Of a stretch of 64,000 nt of DNA, positions 23,963-32,631 are shown one piece after another. A model generated the notes under the pieces. It was given only the letters and a program-made list of their open reading frames with translations, had not been told where the DNA came from and made no database searches. Source of the stretch: JAIBJN01 sp963811635. Its GTDB lineage: Bacteria; Actinomycetota; Thermoleophilia; Gaiellales; Gaiellaceae. Within the stretch, counting starts at the first letter, position 1. Each line of letters starts with the position of its first letter. Made by a program: the position numbers and the translations under genes. The DNA is taken from positions 1 through 64,000 of the forward strand of contig CAWESB010000003.1 of NCBI GenBank assembly GCA_963811635.1, written 5' to 3'.

Positions 23963-25204
23963 TCATGCAGCTACTCCCGGGCCGGCAAGCGCGCGGCGGT
24001 GCCGAAGCCCCAGCAGGCAACCTCGCACGAAGGCATCTGCGGCTGGATCGAACCCGTACTTCGGAAGCGTCTCCCTGTTTTTCGCCGCCGCCGCTTGCCA
24101 CTGCGCGGGCGCCCATTCCTCAACCGCGCGCATCGCAGCGACGAGAGCGTCCGACGATCCTGGAGCGACGATGTAGCCGTTCACCCCCGACTCGATGAGG
24201 TCGTCGGCGGCTCCGACCTGATCGGTCGTGATGACCGGCAAACCGTACGCGAGCCCCTCGTGGACGACGAGACCCCACGGTTCGAAGAGAGACGGCACCA
24301 CGAGGACGTCCGCTTCCCGGTACACGCCGGGCAGCATCGCCTCGTCCGCGTAGCCGAGGTAGCGAATGCGTGGGTCTGCCTTCGCCTCTTCTTCGACGAA
24401 GCCACGGAGCGGGCCGTCGCCGGCAAGCCAAAGCTCGCCGCGATCGAGCCGACGGAAAGCCGCGAGCAGCAGGTCGATGCCCTTCCGTTCGATGAAGCGC
24501 CCGACGAAGAGGTAGCGGGGCTGATCCGGCACGAGGAACCCGTCCCGGGCCGACGGCGGGTCCGGCGCGAGCGCGGTCATGTGCGCGACCACGGTGCGCT
24601 CGGGGTCCGCCCCGAGTCGGACGACGTCGCGGGCGTGTCTCGATCCACCGGCAAGCCACGCATCGCCCGACCTGAAGAAGTACCTGACCCACGGTTCGGC
24701 GACTTGCCTGGGCAGACTGTGTCGCGGGCGCGAGAACGTGTTCCACCACGGGACGACCGCCCAGCCGTGCCGGCGTCGCGCAGCGAGAGCGGCGATGTTC
24801 GCGGGGGAGGCCCAGACCCCGCCTCCGGCGGCCACGACAACATCCGGAGAGAAGCGTCGCAAGGGAGCGACGGGCCGTTTCGGCACGTACAGGTAGCTGT
24901 CGAAGCGCGTCTTGAAGCCGGAACCCACGGCCATCCACGCCAGATCAAGCGTCCACGAGTCGAGGGGGACGTGCTCGCCGGGCAGGTCGGTCTCGGGCTG
25001 CCAACGTCGGTCGCGCTCCACCGGAGTCTCGGTGACGAGGAGAAGCTCGATGTCCTCGCGCTCCGCGATCCGGTCAAAGAGCGGTCGCAGGTACGGAGTC
25101 ACCGTGCTGATGACGACGGCGATCCGCGTGGGCCTGGGCGGAACTACCTCCGGCAGGCGCGTCACGCCTTGCGCGGACGAATTCGCGTGGGACCCGTCAG
25201 CCAT
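23963..25204 (-). CDS. Glycosyltransferase family 4 (second paralogue)
   Basis: 413 residues, same architecture as the GT4 at 20075-21343 and plainly paralogous: shared blocks include LDSWTLDLAW, GSGF, TLYVP-like segments, RRRHGWAVVPWW, LFVGRFIERKGIDLLLAAF and VVPSLFEPWGLVVHEGLAYGLPVITTDQVGAADDLI. The differences in the acceptor domain suggest another position in the repeat unit. It begins 13 nt after the frameshifted epimerase gene and leaves a 69-bp gap to the cytidylyltransferase. Confidence 0.88.
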   Translation of the reverse strand: MADGSHANSSAQGVTRLPEVVPPRPTRIAVVISTVTPYLRPLFDRIAEREDIELLLVTETPVERDRRWQPETDLPGEHVPLDSWTLDLAWMAVGSGFKTRFDSYLYVPKRPVAPLRRFSPDVVVAAGGGVWASPANIAALAARRRHGWAVVPWWNTFSRPRHSLPRQVAEPWVRYFFRSGDAWLAGGSRHARDVVRLGADPERTVVAHMTALAPDPPSARDGFLVPDQPRYLFVGRFIERKGIDLLLAAFRRLDRGELWLAGDGPLRGFVEEEAKADPRIRYLGYADEAMLPGVYREADVLVVPSLFEPWGLVVHEGLAYGLPVITTDQVGAADDLIESGVNGYIVAPGSSDALVAAMRAVEEWAPAQWQAAAAKNRETLPKYGFDPAADAFVRGCLLGLRHRRALAGPGVAA

Positions 25205-25216
25205 CCGATTCGCGCC

Positions 25217-26273
25217 TCAGCGCGACGGCGTCCAGGCGTTGCGCTCGCGCGTGTACGACCAGCGCAGGTGCTCGTCGAGCGACCCCTCTGCGATCAGGGA
25301 CTTGAGGCGCGCGAGCCGCGTGTAGCGGTCGAAACGATCCGACGTCAGCTGAGCCGATTGGAACGCCTCGAGAAGCTCGCGTGCCCCGTCGCGAGCCGTC
25401 CACGTCGGCCTGCCGGCCGGCAGCGTGTCGGCGAGCTTCCGAAAGTCGGCGCGATAACTCCGCGGATCGGGGCCCGCTCCCTCCGCGTACTCGATCTCGC
25501 AGCCAACGAAGGTCTCCCGCACGATCTCGGCCAGGTCGCGCACGCGGTAGTTCTCGTCGTTCGCGCCCACGTTGAACGCCTCGTTCCGGACGAGCGCGAT
25601 CGGTGCAACCAGGGCTGCCCCCGCCGCCGCCGTGATGTCCCGGACGTGCACGAGGGGCCGCCACGGCGTCCCGTCGCTCATGATCATCACCTTGCCGGTC
25701 GTGAACGCCCAGGCTGCAAGGTTGTTGAGCACGACGTCGAGACGAACGCGCGGCGAGGCACCGTAAGCAGTGGCGTTCCTCATGAAGATCGGGGCGAAGT
25801 CACTGTCCGCGAGCTCGGACAACGCCTCCTCCGCCCTGACCTTGGACTCTGCGTACGCGGTCAGCGGCCGCAGCGGCGCCTCCTCCGTGACGAGCTCGTC
25901 GGTCGCAGCGGCTCCGTACATGCTGCAGGACGAGGCGAAGACGAACCGCCGAACGCCGGCCTCCTTCGCCTTCCGAGCAAGCTCCACGGTTGCGCGGAAG
26001 TTGATCTCTAGCGTCAGCTCCTCATCGAGCTCTCCGAGCGGATCGTTCGACAACGCCGCCAGATGGACGATCCCTTCGTATCCCTCGAGCACGTCGGTGG
26101 TGACGTCGCGAATGTCCATGCGAAGCGTCGGGAAGGTCGAAGCCGTCGTCTACGAGGTCGCAACCTTCGTAGAAGAACGTGTCGAGTCCGGTCACGTCGT
26201 GGCCGGCCTCCTGCAGCATCGGCGCCGCGACAGAGCCGATGTAGCCGTGGTGCCCTGTGACGAGAATTCTCAT
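25217..26273 (-). pseudogene. NAD-dependent epimerase/dehydratase, broken by a one-base frameshift
   Basis: Two frames join into one extended SDR protein of about 350 residues. The N-terminal frame (ATG 26273) reads MRILVTGHHGYIGSVAAPML, then EAGHDVTGLDTFFYEGCDL. The second frame continues TLRMDIRDVTTDVLEGYEGIVHLAALSND, with a later SSCSMYGAA and YAESKVRAEE (Tyr and Lys of YxxxK). They meet near 26130-26132, where deleting one base of a GGG run restores DLPTLRMDIRD. It is the first gene of the glycan operon. It is either a real lesion or a sequence error; the rest of the gene is intact, which favours a recent lesion or an error. Confidence 0.82.
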
Positions 26274-26609
26274 GTGAGAAGCGCCTCTGCGCTCATACGA
26301 CGTGGACCGCAACCATGTGCTGCTTCCTCTCCGACAGAACCGACCCCAAGACGCACCTGACAGCCGCGGGCGCGCTCACTGCTCTCCACTTTTAGCACCG
26401 GCGACCATCGTGTCAAGCAGGGGTTCGGGCTCGCAAGCACTGGTCTCCGAGGCGATCCTCGCCTTGACCTAGACGTTCGTCTGGTTTCTCGAGCGCGGGT
26501 GCCGCCACGGGTTGAAATGCCCGATCGGGCGGCGGATAGTCAACGCCAACGCGGGGTGCGCCTGCGGCGCTTGCGCCCGCGGTTGTAAGTGGCTTCGAGA
26601 GGAGAGACT
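26274..26609. other. 336-bp divergent intergenic region between glycan operon and sugar dehydrogenase
   Basis: Contains the likely promoter of the leftward operon (26389-26416). For the rightward gene, TTGACC at 26464 and TTGAAA at about 26513 are possible -35 boxes but without good -10 partners. The ribosome binding site GAGAGGAG of the dehydrogenase is at the right edge. No protein gene seen. Confidence 0.45.
26389..26416 (-). promoter_or_regulatory. Probable promoter of the leftward glycan operon
   Basis: On the minus strand: -35 TTGACA (26416-26411), 16-nt spacer, -10 TAAAAG (26394-26389). The predicted leader before the epimerase ATG at 26273 is about 110 nt. The -35 is a consensus match; the -10 is moderate. 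Confidence 0.5.
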
Positions 26610-29216
26610 GTGGCAGTCCGCGATCTCCATCAGGTGCGCTCGCTCCGCGTGCGCCTTCGTTCCGTTCACGGTTTTGTAGGCGGTCTTGTGTTGGCGACCT
26701 TGCTCGTCGTGGCCTTCGGCCAATCGCAGAGCGCGGGGGCCGCGCTCCCGCCTGGGTTCCAGGAATCGGTCGCGTTCAGCGGACTGGACCACCCGACGGC
26801 GTTGCGCTTCTCGCCGGACGGCCGGATCTTCGTGGCTGAGAAGAACGGTCGGATCAAGGTGTTCGACAACCTCGCCGACACGACGCCGACGCTCTTCGCC
26901 GATCTGAGCACGAACGTCTACAACTTCTGGGATCGGGGTCTGCTCGGTCTCGCGCTCGATCCGGCATTCCCCAGCCAACCGTACGTCTACGTTCTCTACA
27001 CGTACGACCACGAGCTGGGAAGCGCGGCGCCCGCGCCCCGCTGGGGGACGCCCGGAGTGCTTTCCGATCCGTGCCCGACGCCGCCGGGGCCGACGGGTGA
27101 CGGCTGCCTCGTGAGCGGTCGTCTCTCCCGCCTCCAGGCGTCCGGGAACGTGATGGTGGGGAGCGAGCAGGTGCTGGTCGAGGACTGGTGCCAGCAGTAT
27201 CCGAGCCACTCGACCGGGTCACTGGCGTTCGGAGCGGACGGGGCGCTCTATGCAAGTGGCGGCGACGGAGCGAGCTTCAACTTCGCCGACTGGGGCCAAG
27301 ACGGAAGCCCGCTCAACCCGTGTGGGGATCCTCCGGGAGGGGTCGGCTCCGTGCTGAGCCCGCCAACCGCCGAAGGCGGTGCCCTACGAAGCCAGGATCT
27401 GCGCACGAACGGCGACCCGGTTTCCCTCGACGGGGCGATCCTGCGCGTCAACCCGGCGACCGGTGCGGGGCTTCCCGACAATCCGCTCGCAGCGAGCACG
27501 GATGCGAACGCGCGCCGGATCGTCGCCTACGGCCTCCGAAACCCCTTCCGGATCAATGTGCGCCCAGGCACGAACGAAGTCTGGGCGGGCGACGTCGGCT
27601 GGAACACCTGGGAGGAGATCAACCGCCTCGTGGATCCCGCTTGGACGCGCCGAGTGGAGAACTTCGGCTGGCCCTGCTATGAGGGCCAGGGGCGGCAATC
27701 GGGCTACGACGGCGCCAACCTGAACGTGTGCGAGAACCTCTACGCACAGGGGGCGGGTGCGGTGACCGCCCCGTACTTCACCTACAACCACAGCAGCCAG
27801 GTGGTTGCGGGCGATACGTGCCCCACCGGGAGCTCCTCGGTGTCCGGGGTCGATTTCTACGAGGGGGGCCCCTACCCGGCCTCCTACGACGGGGCGCTCT
27901 TCTTCGCCGACTACTCGCGCGACTGCATCTGGGTGATGAAGGCGGACGCAAGCGGGCTTCCGGCGCCCGGCCTCTTGGAGCCGTTCGTCGCGCCGGCTGC
28001 CAACCCGGTCGACGTGCAGATCTCACCGGCCGGCGAGCTCTTCTATGCGGATTTCGACGGCGGCACCATCCGCCGCATCCAGTTCGCAAGCGCCAACCAG
28101 CCGCCGGTTGCGGTCGCAACCGCGAATCCGACGAGCGGAGCGGCCCCGCTGACCGTGAACTTCGACGGCAGCGGCTCGAGCGATCCCGACGGGGATCCGA
28201 TCACCTACGCGTGGGATCTCGACGGCGACGGCCTCTACGACGACTCGACGGCGGCACAGCCGACCTTCACCTATACCCAGAGCGGGACCTATACGGCTCG
28301 GCTCCAGGTCACCGACAGCCCTGGTGCGTCGAGCGTCAGCGGTCCGATCACCATCACCGTCGGGAACACCCCGCCCACAGCGACGATCAACGCGCCGTCC
28401 GGCAGCCTCATGTGGAGGGTGGGCGACGTGATCAACTTCTCGGGATCGGGCACCGATCCGCAGGACGGGACCTTGCCTGCCTCGGCGCTCTCCTGGTCGC
28501 TGATCCTGAACCACTGCCCGTCGAACTGCCATTCGCATCCACTTCAAGACTTCGTCGGCGTGGCGAGCGGCTCGTTCACGGCCCCTGACCACGAGTATCC
28601 GTCGAGTCTCGAGCTCGTCTTGACTGTCACCGACTCCGGCGGCCTCACGAGCACCGCGAGCGTGACGCTGCAGCCCCAGACGGTGAACCTGACCTTCAGT
28701 ACAAGTCCGTCAGGCCTTCAGCTCGTCCTGAACGGGGCCAGCGCGGCGACGCCGTTCACGCGCACGGTCATCGTGGGATCGACCAACACGATCTCGGCGC
28801 CCTCCCCGCAGACCCTGAACGGGAACAGCTACGCCTTCGCTTCCTGGTCGGACGGCGGAGCTCAGACGCACGTCATCGTCGCGGGCGCCACGACCACGTA
28901 CGTCGCCACCTATCTCGCCCCACCCCGCAACACGAGTCCGCCCGCAATCACCGGGCCGACCATGGTCGGGAAGGCCATCAAGACGTCAACGGGGAGCTGG
29001 ACCGGCTCGACACCGATGTCATTCACCTATCAGTGGCGGCGTTGCGACGCCGCCGGAGCAGCCTGTGTTGATGTCCCGGGCGCCAATGCCAGCAAGTACA
29101 CGCTGGTGGCCGCTGACGGGGGCCGCACGATGCGCGTTGTCGTGACGGCAACCAATGTGGTCGCCTCCAGCTCGGTCACCTCCTCCGCGAGCCCCGTGAT
29201 CAGGCAGCGAGGTTGA
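26610..29216 (+). CDS. Secreted PQQ-dependent sugar dehydrogenase-like protein with PKD domain
   Basis: 868 residues from GTG 26610 (GAGAGGAG 5 nt upstream). A signal peptide/hydrophobic segment at about 25-45 is followed by a glucose/sorbosone dehydrogenase-type beta-propeller: LDHPTALRFSPDGRIFVAEKNGRIKV, RGLLGLALDPAF, STGSLAFGADGALYASGGDG, RNPFRINVRPGTNEVWAGDVGWNTWEEINR. After it come a PKD domain (PPVAVATANPTSGAAPLTVNFDGSGSSDPDGD), another Ig/PKD-like region and a C-terminal Ig-like repeat. Such proteins act outside the cell, oxidising sugars or binding glycans; catalysis is not certain for this branch. Confidence 0.85.
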   Translation: MAVRDLHQVRSLRVRLRSVHGFVGGLVLATLLVVAFGQSQSAGAALPPGFQESVAFSGLDHPTALRFSPDGRIFVAEKNGRIKVFDNLADTTPTLFADLSTNVYNFWDRGLLGLALDPAFPSQPYVYVLYTYDHELGSAAPAPRWGTPGVLSDPCPTPPGPTGDGCLVSGRLSRLQASGNVMVGSEQVLVEDWCQQYPSHSTGSLAFGADGALYASGGDGASFNFADWGQDGSPLNPCGDPPGGVGSVLSPPTAEGGALRSQDLRTNGDPVSLDGAILRVNPATGAGLPDNPLAASTDANARRIVAYGLRNPFRINVRPGTNEVWAGDVGWNTWEEINRLVDPAWTRRVENFGWPCYEGQGRQSGYDGANLNVCENLYAQGAGAVTAPYFTYNHSSQVVAGDTCPTGSSSVSGVDFYEGGPYPASYDGALFFADYSRDCIWVMKADASGLPAPGLLEPFVAPAANPVDVQISPAGELFYADFDGGTIRRIQFASANQPPVAVATANPTSGAAPLTVNFDGSGSSDPDGDPITYAWDLDGDGLYDDSTAAQPTFTYTQSGTYTARLQVTDSPGASSVSGPITITVGNTPPTATINAPSGSLMWRVGDVINFSGSGTDPQDGTLPASALSWSLILNHCPSNCHSHPLQDFVGVASGSFTAPDHEYPSSLELVLTVTDSGGLTSTASVTLQPQTVNLTFSTSPSGLQLVLNGASAATPFTRTVIVGSTNTISAPSPQTLNGNSYAFASWSDGGAQTHVIVAGATTTYVATYLAPPRNTSPPAITGPTMVGKAIKTSTGSWTGSTPMSFTYQWRRCDAAGAACVDVPGANASKYTLVAADGGRTMRVVVTATNVVASSSVTSSASPVIRQRG

Positions 29217-29278
29217 TAGGAAGCCGGCTTCCGCACACATAAGGCGATCCTGGTCATGATCCGTCGAGTGATGGACGA

Positions 29279-30502
29279 ATGAGCACGGCTGTCACGTCAG
29301 CGGATCTCGTCGTCGTCGGCGGGGGCATTCTCGGGCTCGCAGTCGCCCGCGAGGCGTTGCTCCGCTACGACGGCCTCCGTGTTCTCGTCCTCGAGAAGGA
29401 GGATCGGATCGCAGCTCACCAGACGGGGCACAACAGCGGCGTCATCCATTCGGGGATCTACTACGCGCCGGGATCGCTCAAGGCGCGGCTATGCGTGCAG
29501 GGAAGCCAAGCGCTCTATGCCTACTGCGAGGAGCACGGAATCGCGACCGAACGTTGCGGCAAGGTCGTGGTCGCGACCGACGAGCGCGATCTGGCCCGGC
29601 TCGACGACCTTCACGCTCGGGCCCGGGCGAACGGCGTCGAAGGGGTCACGCTTCTCGGCGAGGATGATCTCAGGGAGGCCGAGCCGGCCGTGATGGGGAT
29701 CCGTGCCCTCCACTCGCCCGGAACCGGAATCGTCGACTTCCGGCTGGTTGCGAGCGCGCTCGCCGAGGAGATCGTCGGGCTGGGCGCGGCGATCCGGCTG
29801 CGTGCAGCCGTCCGAGGCATGACGCGTCCGGGAGGCCGGGCGGTCCGTCTGGAAACAACCTCCGGCCCCGTGGAGGCCCGGGTGGTCATCACGTGCGGTG
29901 GGCTGTACTCCGACCGGCTGGCGCGAATGACCGGCGGTCCGGCGTCGCCGCGGATCGTGCCGTTCCGAGGCCGCTACCACGCCCTTTCGCCCGAGGCTTC
30001 GGGGCTCGTTCGCGGGCTCGTCTACCCGGTCCCCGACCCGTCGTTCCCGTTCCTGGGAGTCCATTTCACCAAGCAGATCTCAGGAGAGGTCTGGACTGGG
30101 CCGAACGCGGTGCTCGCGTTGACACGCGAGGGCTATCGAGGATGGGACGTCAGCCCGCGCGATCTCTGGGAGACGCTGTCGTACTCGGGGTTCCGCATCC
30201 TGGCGCGGCGCTACTGGCGGACGGGGCTCAGCGAGGTGCGCGGAGACCTTTCAAGGCAGACATTCGTCCAGGCCCTCCAGCGTCTCGTGCCTTCGATGAG
30301 GGTGGAGTACCTCGCCGGAACGCACGCAGGCGTCCGCGCGCAGGCGTTGTCGGACGACGGGAAGCTTCTCGACGACTTCTGGTTCGATCGCGCCGACAGA
30401 GTCCTGCACCTGCGGAATGCGCCATCGCCCGCGGCCACGTCGAGCCTGGCGCTCGCCGGGGAGGTCGTGGGGGCCGCGGAGGAGTTCATCGCGGACGCGT
30501 GA
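29279..30502 (+). CDS. lhgO: L-2-hydroxyglutarate oxidase-like FAD enzyme
   Basis: 407 residues. The FAD motif is at the N-terminus (LVVVGGGILGLAVAREAL), followed by the LhgO-specific block HQTGHNSGVIHSGIYYAPGSLKARLC and later FPFLGVHFTKQISGEVWTGPNAVLAL and SPAATSSLALAGEVV. The enzyme oxidises L-2-hydroxyglutarate to 2-oxoglutarate. Its place among polysaccharide genes looks incidental. It starts 62 nt after the sugar dehydrogenase stop on the same strand and is convergent with the Wzz/BY-kinase gene. Confidence 0.9.
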   Translation: MSTAVTSADLVVVGGGILGLAVAREALLRYDGLRVLVLEKEDRIAAHQTGHNSGVIHSGIYYAPGSLKARLCVQGSQALYAYCEEHGIATERCGKVVVATDERDLARLDDLHARARANGVEGVTLLGEDDLREAEPAVMGIRALHSPGTGIVDFRLVASALAEEIVGLGAAIRLRAAVRGMTRPGGRAVRLETTSGPVEARVVITCGGLYSDRLARMTGGPASPRIVPFRGRYHALSPEASGLVRGLVYPVPDPSFPFLGVHFTKQISGEVWTGPNAVLALTREGYRGWDVSPRDLWETLSYSGFRILARRYWRTGLSEVRGDLSRQTFVQALQRLVPSMRVEYLAGTHAGVRAQALSDDGKLLDDFWFDRADRVLHLRNAPSPAATSSLALAGEVVGAAEEFIADA

Positions 30503-30522
30503 GGCCCGCCGGGGCCGCGCGC

Positions 30523-32394
30523 CTACTGGTTCTCGCGCCCGTTCTCGTGCACGTTCTCGTGCGTCGTCTCGCGCACGTCCCGGTGCTCGTGCGTCGTCTC
30601 GCGCACGTCCTGGTGCCCGCCCGGGGTCGCGTCGAACTCCGCGCGCTCTGCGGAATCCGTGCGCTGCGCGGACTTCGCCCGGCGACTCTTCACGCTTCTC
30701 ATCGCCGCCTCGCGGGGGCTCAGACCCCCGAAGGGCCGACTGGTCGACTTCGAGGGCTGCCGAGCGGGCGCCTTGCCATCGCCGTCGGCGTCTGCCGGAG
30801 AATCCTCGCGGGTCGAGCGAGAGCCTGCCTCCGGCCGCTGCTCCGAGGTGACGAGTTTCGGCTGCTGGCCGTATCCGTAGCTGTAGGCCCGGCTCTTCCG
30901 GGCGCCGGTGACGATGAAGCCGAGCTTCGTGGCCGGGGCAGCCTCGAGGATCCATCCCATTTCCTCGAGCGCCGAGTACCGCAGCCCTTTCAGGCGGACG
31001 ACGACGACGATCGCGTCGACGTGCGCACTCAGTGCAATCGCGTTGCTTCGCAGGAGGGGGGAGGCATCGACGAGCACGATGTCGGCGCGTCCCCGCAGGC
31101 GCTGGATGATCCGGCCCATCGCTCGATCGAAGCCAAGCTCGTCGGGGTCTTCCAGTGCGGAGCCGGCCGGCAACACTTCGAGGCTGCCCGTGCGCTCCAT
31201 CCTTCGGCCCGCGTCGGCGGGTCCCGTGAAGTCCTCAGTAGGACTGATCGGCTGCAGCGCGTCGGTCAGCCACGTGTCCCCGAGCTCGACGTCCGTCAGC
31301 CCCGGCTGTTGGTCGAGGCCGAAGAGCCGGTGGAGGTGCGGCTTGACAAGGTCAGCGTCGATGACGACAACCCGGCGTCCGGCGCGTGCGAGCGTGATGG
31401 CGAGATTGGCGACGGTCGTCGACTTCCCCTCGCCGTCGACGGCGCTCGTGACCATGATCGTCCGGGCGTCGTGGTCAGCGTTCGCGAGGTCGAGGCTCCA
31501 GCGGAGGGAACGGAATTGCTCCGCCTCGCTCCCGGTCGGGTCGGCGAGCATGACGAGGCCGTGCCGTTTTCGCAGGCGCGAGGGAGGCGTGGAAAGCCGT
31601 CCGAGCAGGCGCAGGCCGAGAGCCTCGCGGATGGCGTCGACGGACTTGACTCTCGTGTCGAGCGCATCCGCGAGAAAGACGACGACAAGCGCGAGGACGA
31701 GACCGAGGCAGAATGCGATCAGGCCGTTTCGGACGGTGCGGGGGCCGACCTTCGGCGCGTCGTCGGCGGGCTGGACCACTTGCGCCGATGACTTCTGCGC
31801 CGCGGCCGCGGCGGCGAGAGTTTCCTCCCGGCGCTGGAGCGCATCGTAGTTCGCCGTGCCGGGGCCGTCACCGTCCGCCTCGAGCGCCGCGAGCTGCTGC
31901 TGGACCTCGGCGAGCAATCTCTCGGCCGCTTCGTTGTCGAGCTGGCGCTGGTAATCGGTGAACGCTTGCGCGTATTCGGTCGCAAGCTCCGTCGCAAGGG
32001 CGGGATCCGAATTCTCGACGTAGAACGTGAGTATGTCGCTGCCAAGCGTGGCCGAGACCGACGAGGAGTCCAAGAACTCCTCCTGGTCCAGACCGGCTTC
32101 CGGAACGGCTTCGAGCACCTGGCCAACGACGGCCGGCACGCGGGCGAGCGTTGCCTTCGTCTGCGCAACGCGCTGCGGATCGACGTACGAGGTCGACGTC
32201 GTGCCAACAGGGTTGAGCAGCACCTGCGCCGAAGCCCCGTACGTCGGGGTTTGCATGAGCGAGGCGCCGATGGCGGCCGCAGGGACGAGGACGACGATCA
32301 GGATGAAGGCGAGCTTCCACCGGCCCAGAACCCTCAGGTAATCCAGGAGGCTCGGGACGATAGTCCCGTCAGAAGAAGTCACGTTTCGGTTCAC
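30523..32394 (-). CDS. Wzz-type chain-length determinant fused to BY-kinase
   Basis: About 623 residues from GTG 32394. The N-terminal Wzz domain has two transmembrane helices (about 26-46 and 224-243) flanking a coiled-coil periplasmic region. The cytoplasmic kinase has Walker A SAVDGEGKS (317-325), Walker A' VVVIDADLVK (342-351) and Walker B ADIVLVDASPLL. A tyrosine cluster AYSYGYG follows, the usual autophosphorylation region. Behind it is an unusual charged tail with a duplicated 10-residue unit. Such proteins set polysaccharide chain length and regulate Wzy-dependent export by phosphorylation. Confidence 0.92.
   Translation of the reverse strand: MNRNVTSSDGTIVPSLLDYLRVLGRWKLAFILIVVLVPAAAIGASLMQTPTYGASAQVLLNPVGTTSTSYVDPQRVAQTKATLARVPAVVGQVLEAVPEAGLDQEEFLDSSSVSATLGSDILTFYVENSDPALATELATEYAQAFTDYQRQLDNEAAERLLAEVQQQLAALEADGDGPGTANYDALQRREETLAAAAAAQKSSAQVVQPADDAPKVGPRTVRNGLIAFCLGLVLALVVVFLADALDTRVKSVDAIREALGLRLLGRLSTPPSRLRKRHGLVMLADPTGSEAEQFRSLRWSLDLANADHDARTIMVTSAVDGEGKSTTVANLAITLARAGRRVVVIDADLVKPHLHRLFGLDQQPGLTDVELGDTWLTDALQPISPTEDFTGPADAGRRMERTGSLEVLPAGSALEDPDELGFDRAMGRIIQRLRGRADIVLVDASPLLRSNAIALSAHVDAIVVVVRLKGLRYSALEEMGWILEAAPATKLGFIVTGARKSRAYSYGYGQQPKLVTSEQRPEAGSRSTREDSPADADGDGKAPARQPSKSTSRPFGGLSPREAAMRSVKSRRAKSAQRTDSAERAEFDATPGGHQDVRETTHEHRDVRETTHENVHENGRENQ
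30552..30615 (-). repeat. 30-bp tandem duplication in the BY-kinase tail
   Basis: A 25-nt block is identical at 30556-30580 and 30586-30610, period 30 nt, encoding two copies of a unit like RDVRETTHEH/N followed by VHENGRENQ. It is in frame and adds ten residues per copy, so it is a candidate site of copy-number variation. Confidence 0.8.
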
Positions 32395-32631
32395 GGTCGC
32401 CACCGGGCCGCAAGAGCACGAGCCCGCCGGCCCGAAACCCCGTGTGGACAGAATAGCCCCTGGCCAACGGATGTAAAGCACCCGAATCGGCCCGCGGCCA
32501 GGTGGCGGACCGGAGGGCCGGTCGGCCGTCTCCGCATCCCGGTCGAAAGGCTAGCCGCCACGCGAGTAAGATCAGATCGGCCGTGTAATTGAGCGGATCT
32601 GCGGTCGTGGAGGCTGCGCGGCCGGTGCGGC

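Noticed and set aside
23171..26011. An open frame of 946 codons on the + strand
   Set aside because: Antisense to the well-recognised cytidylyltransferase, GT4 and epimerase genes; its composition (Val/Arg/Asp-rich, no domains) is that of a shadow frame.
30552..30615. CRISPR-like repeat
   Set aside because: Two directly adjacent 30-bp units inside a coding frame, no spacers and no cas genes.
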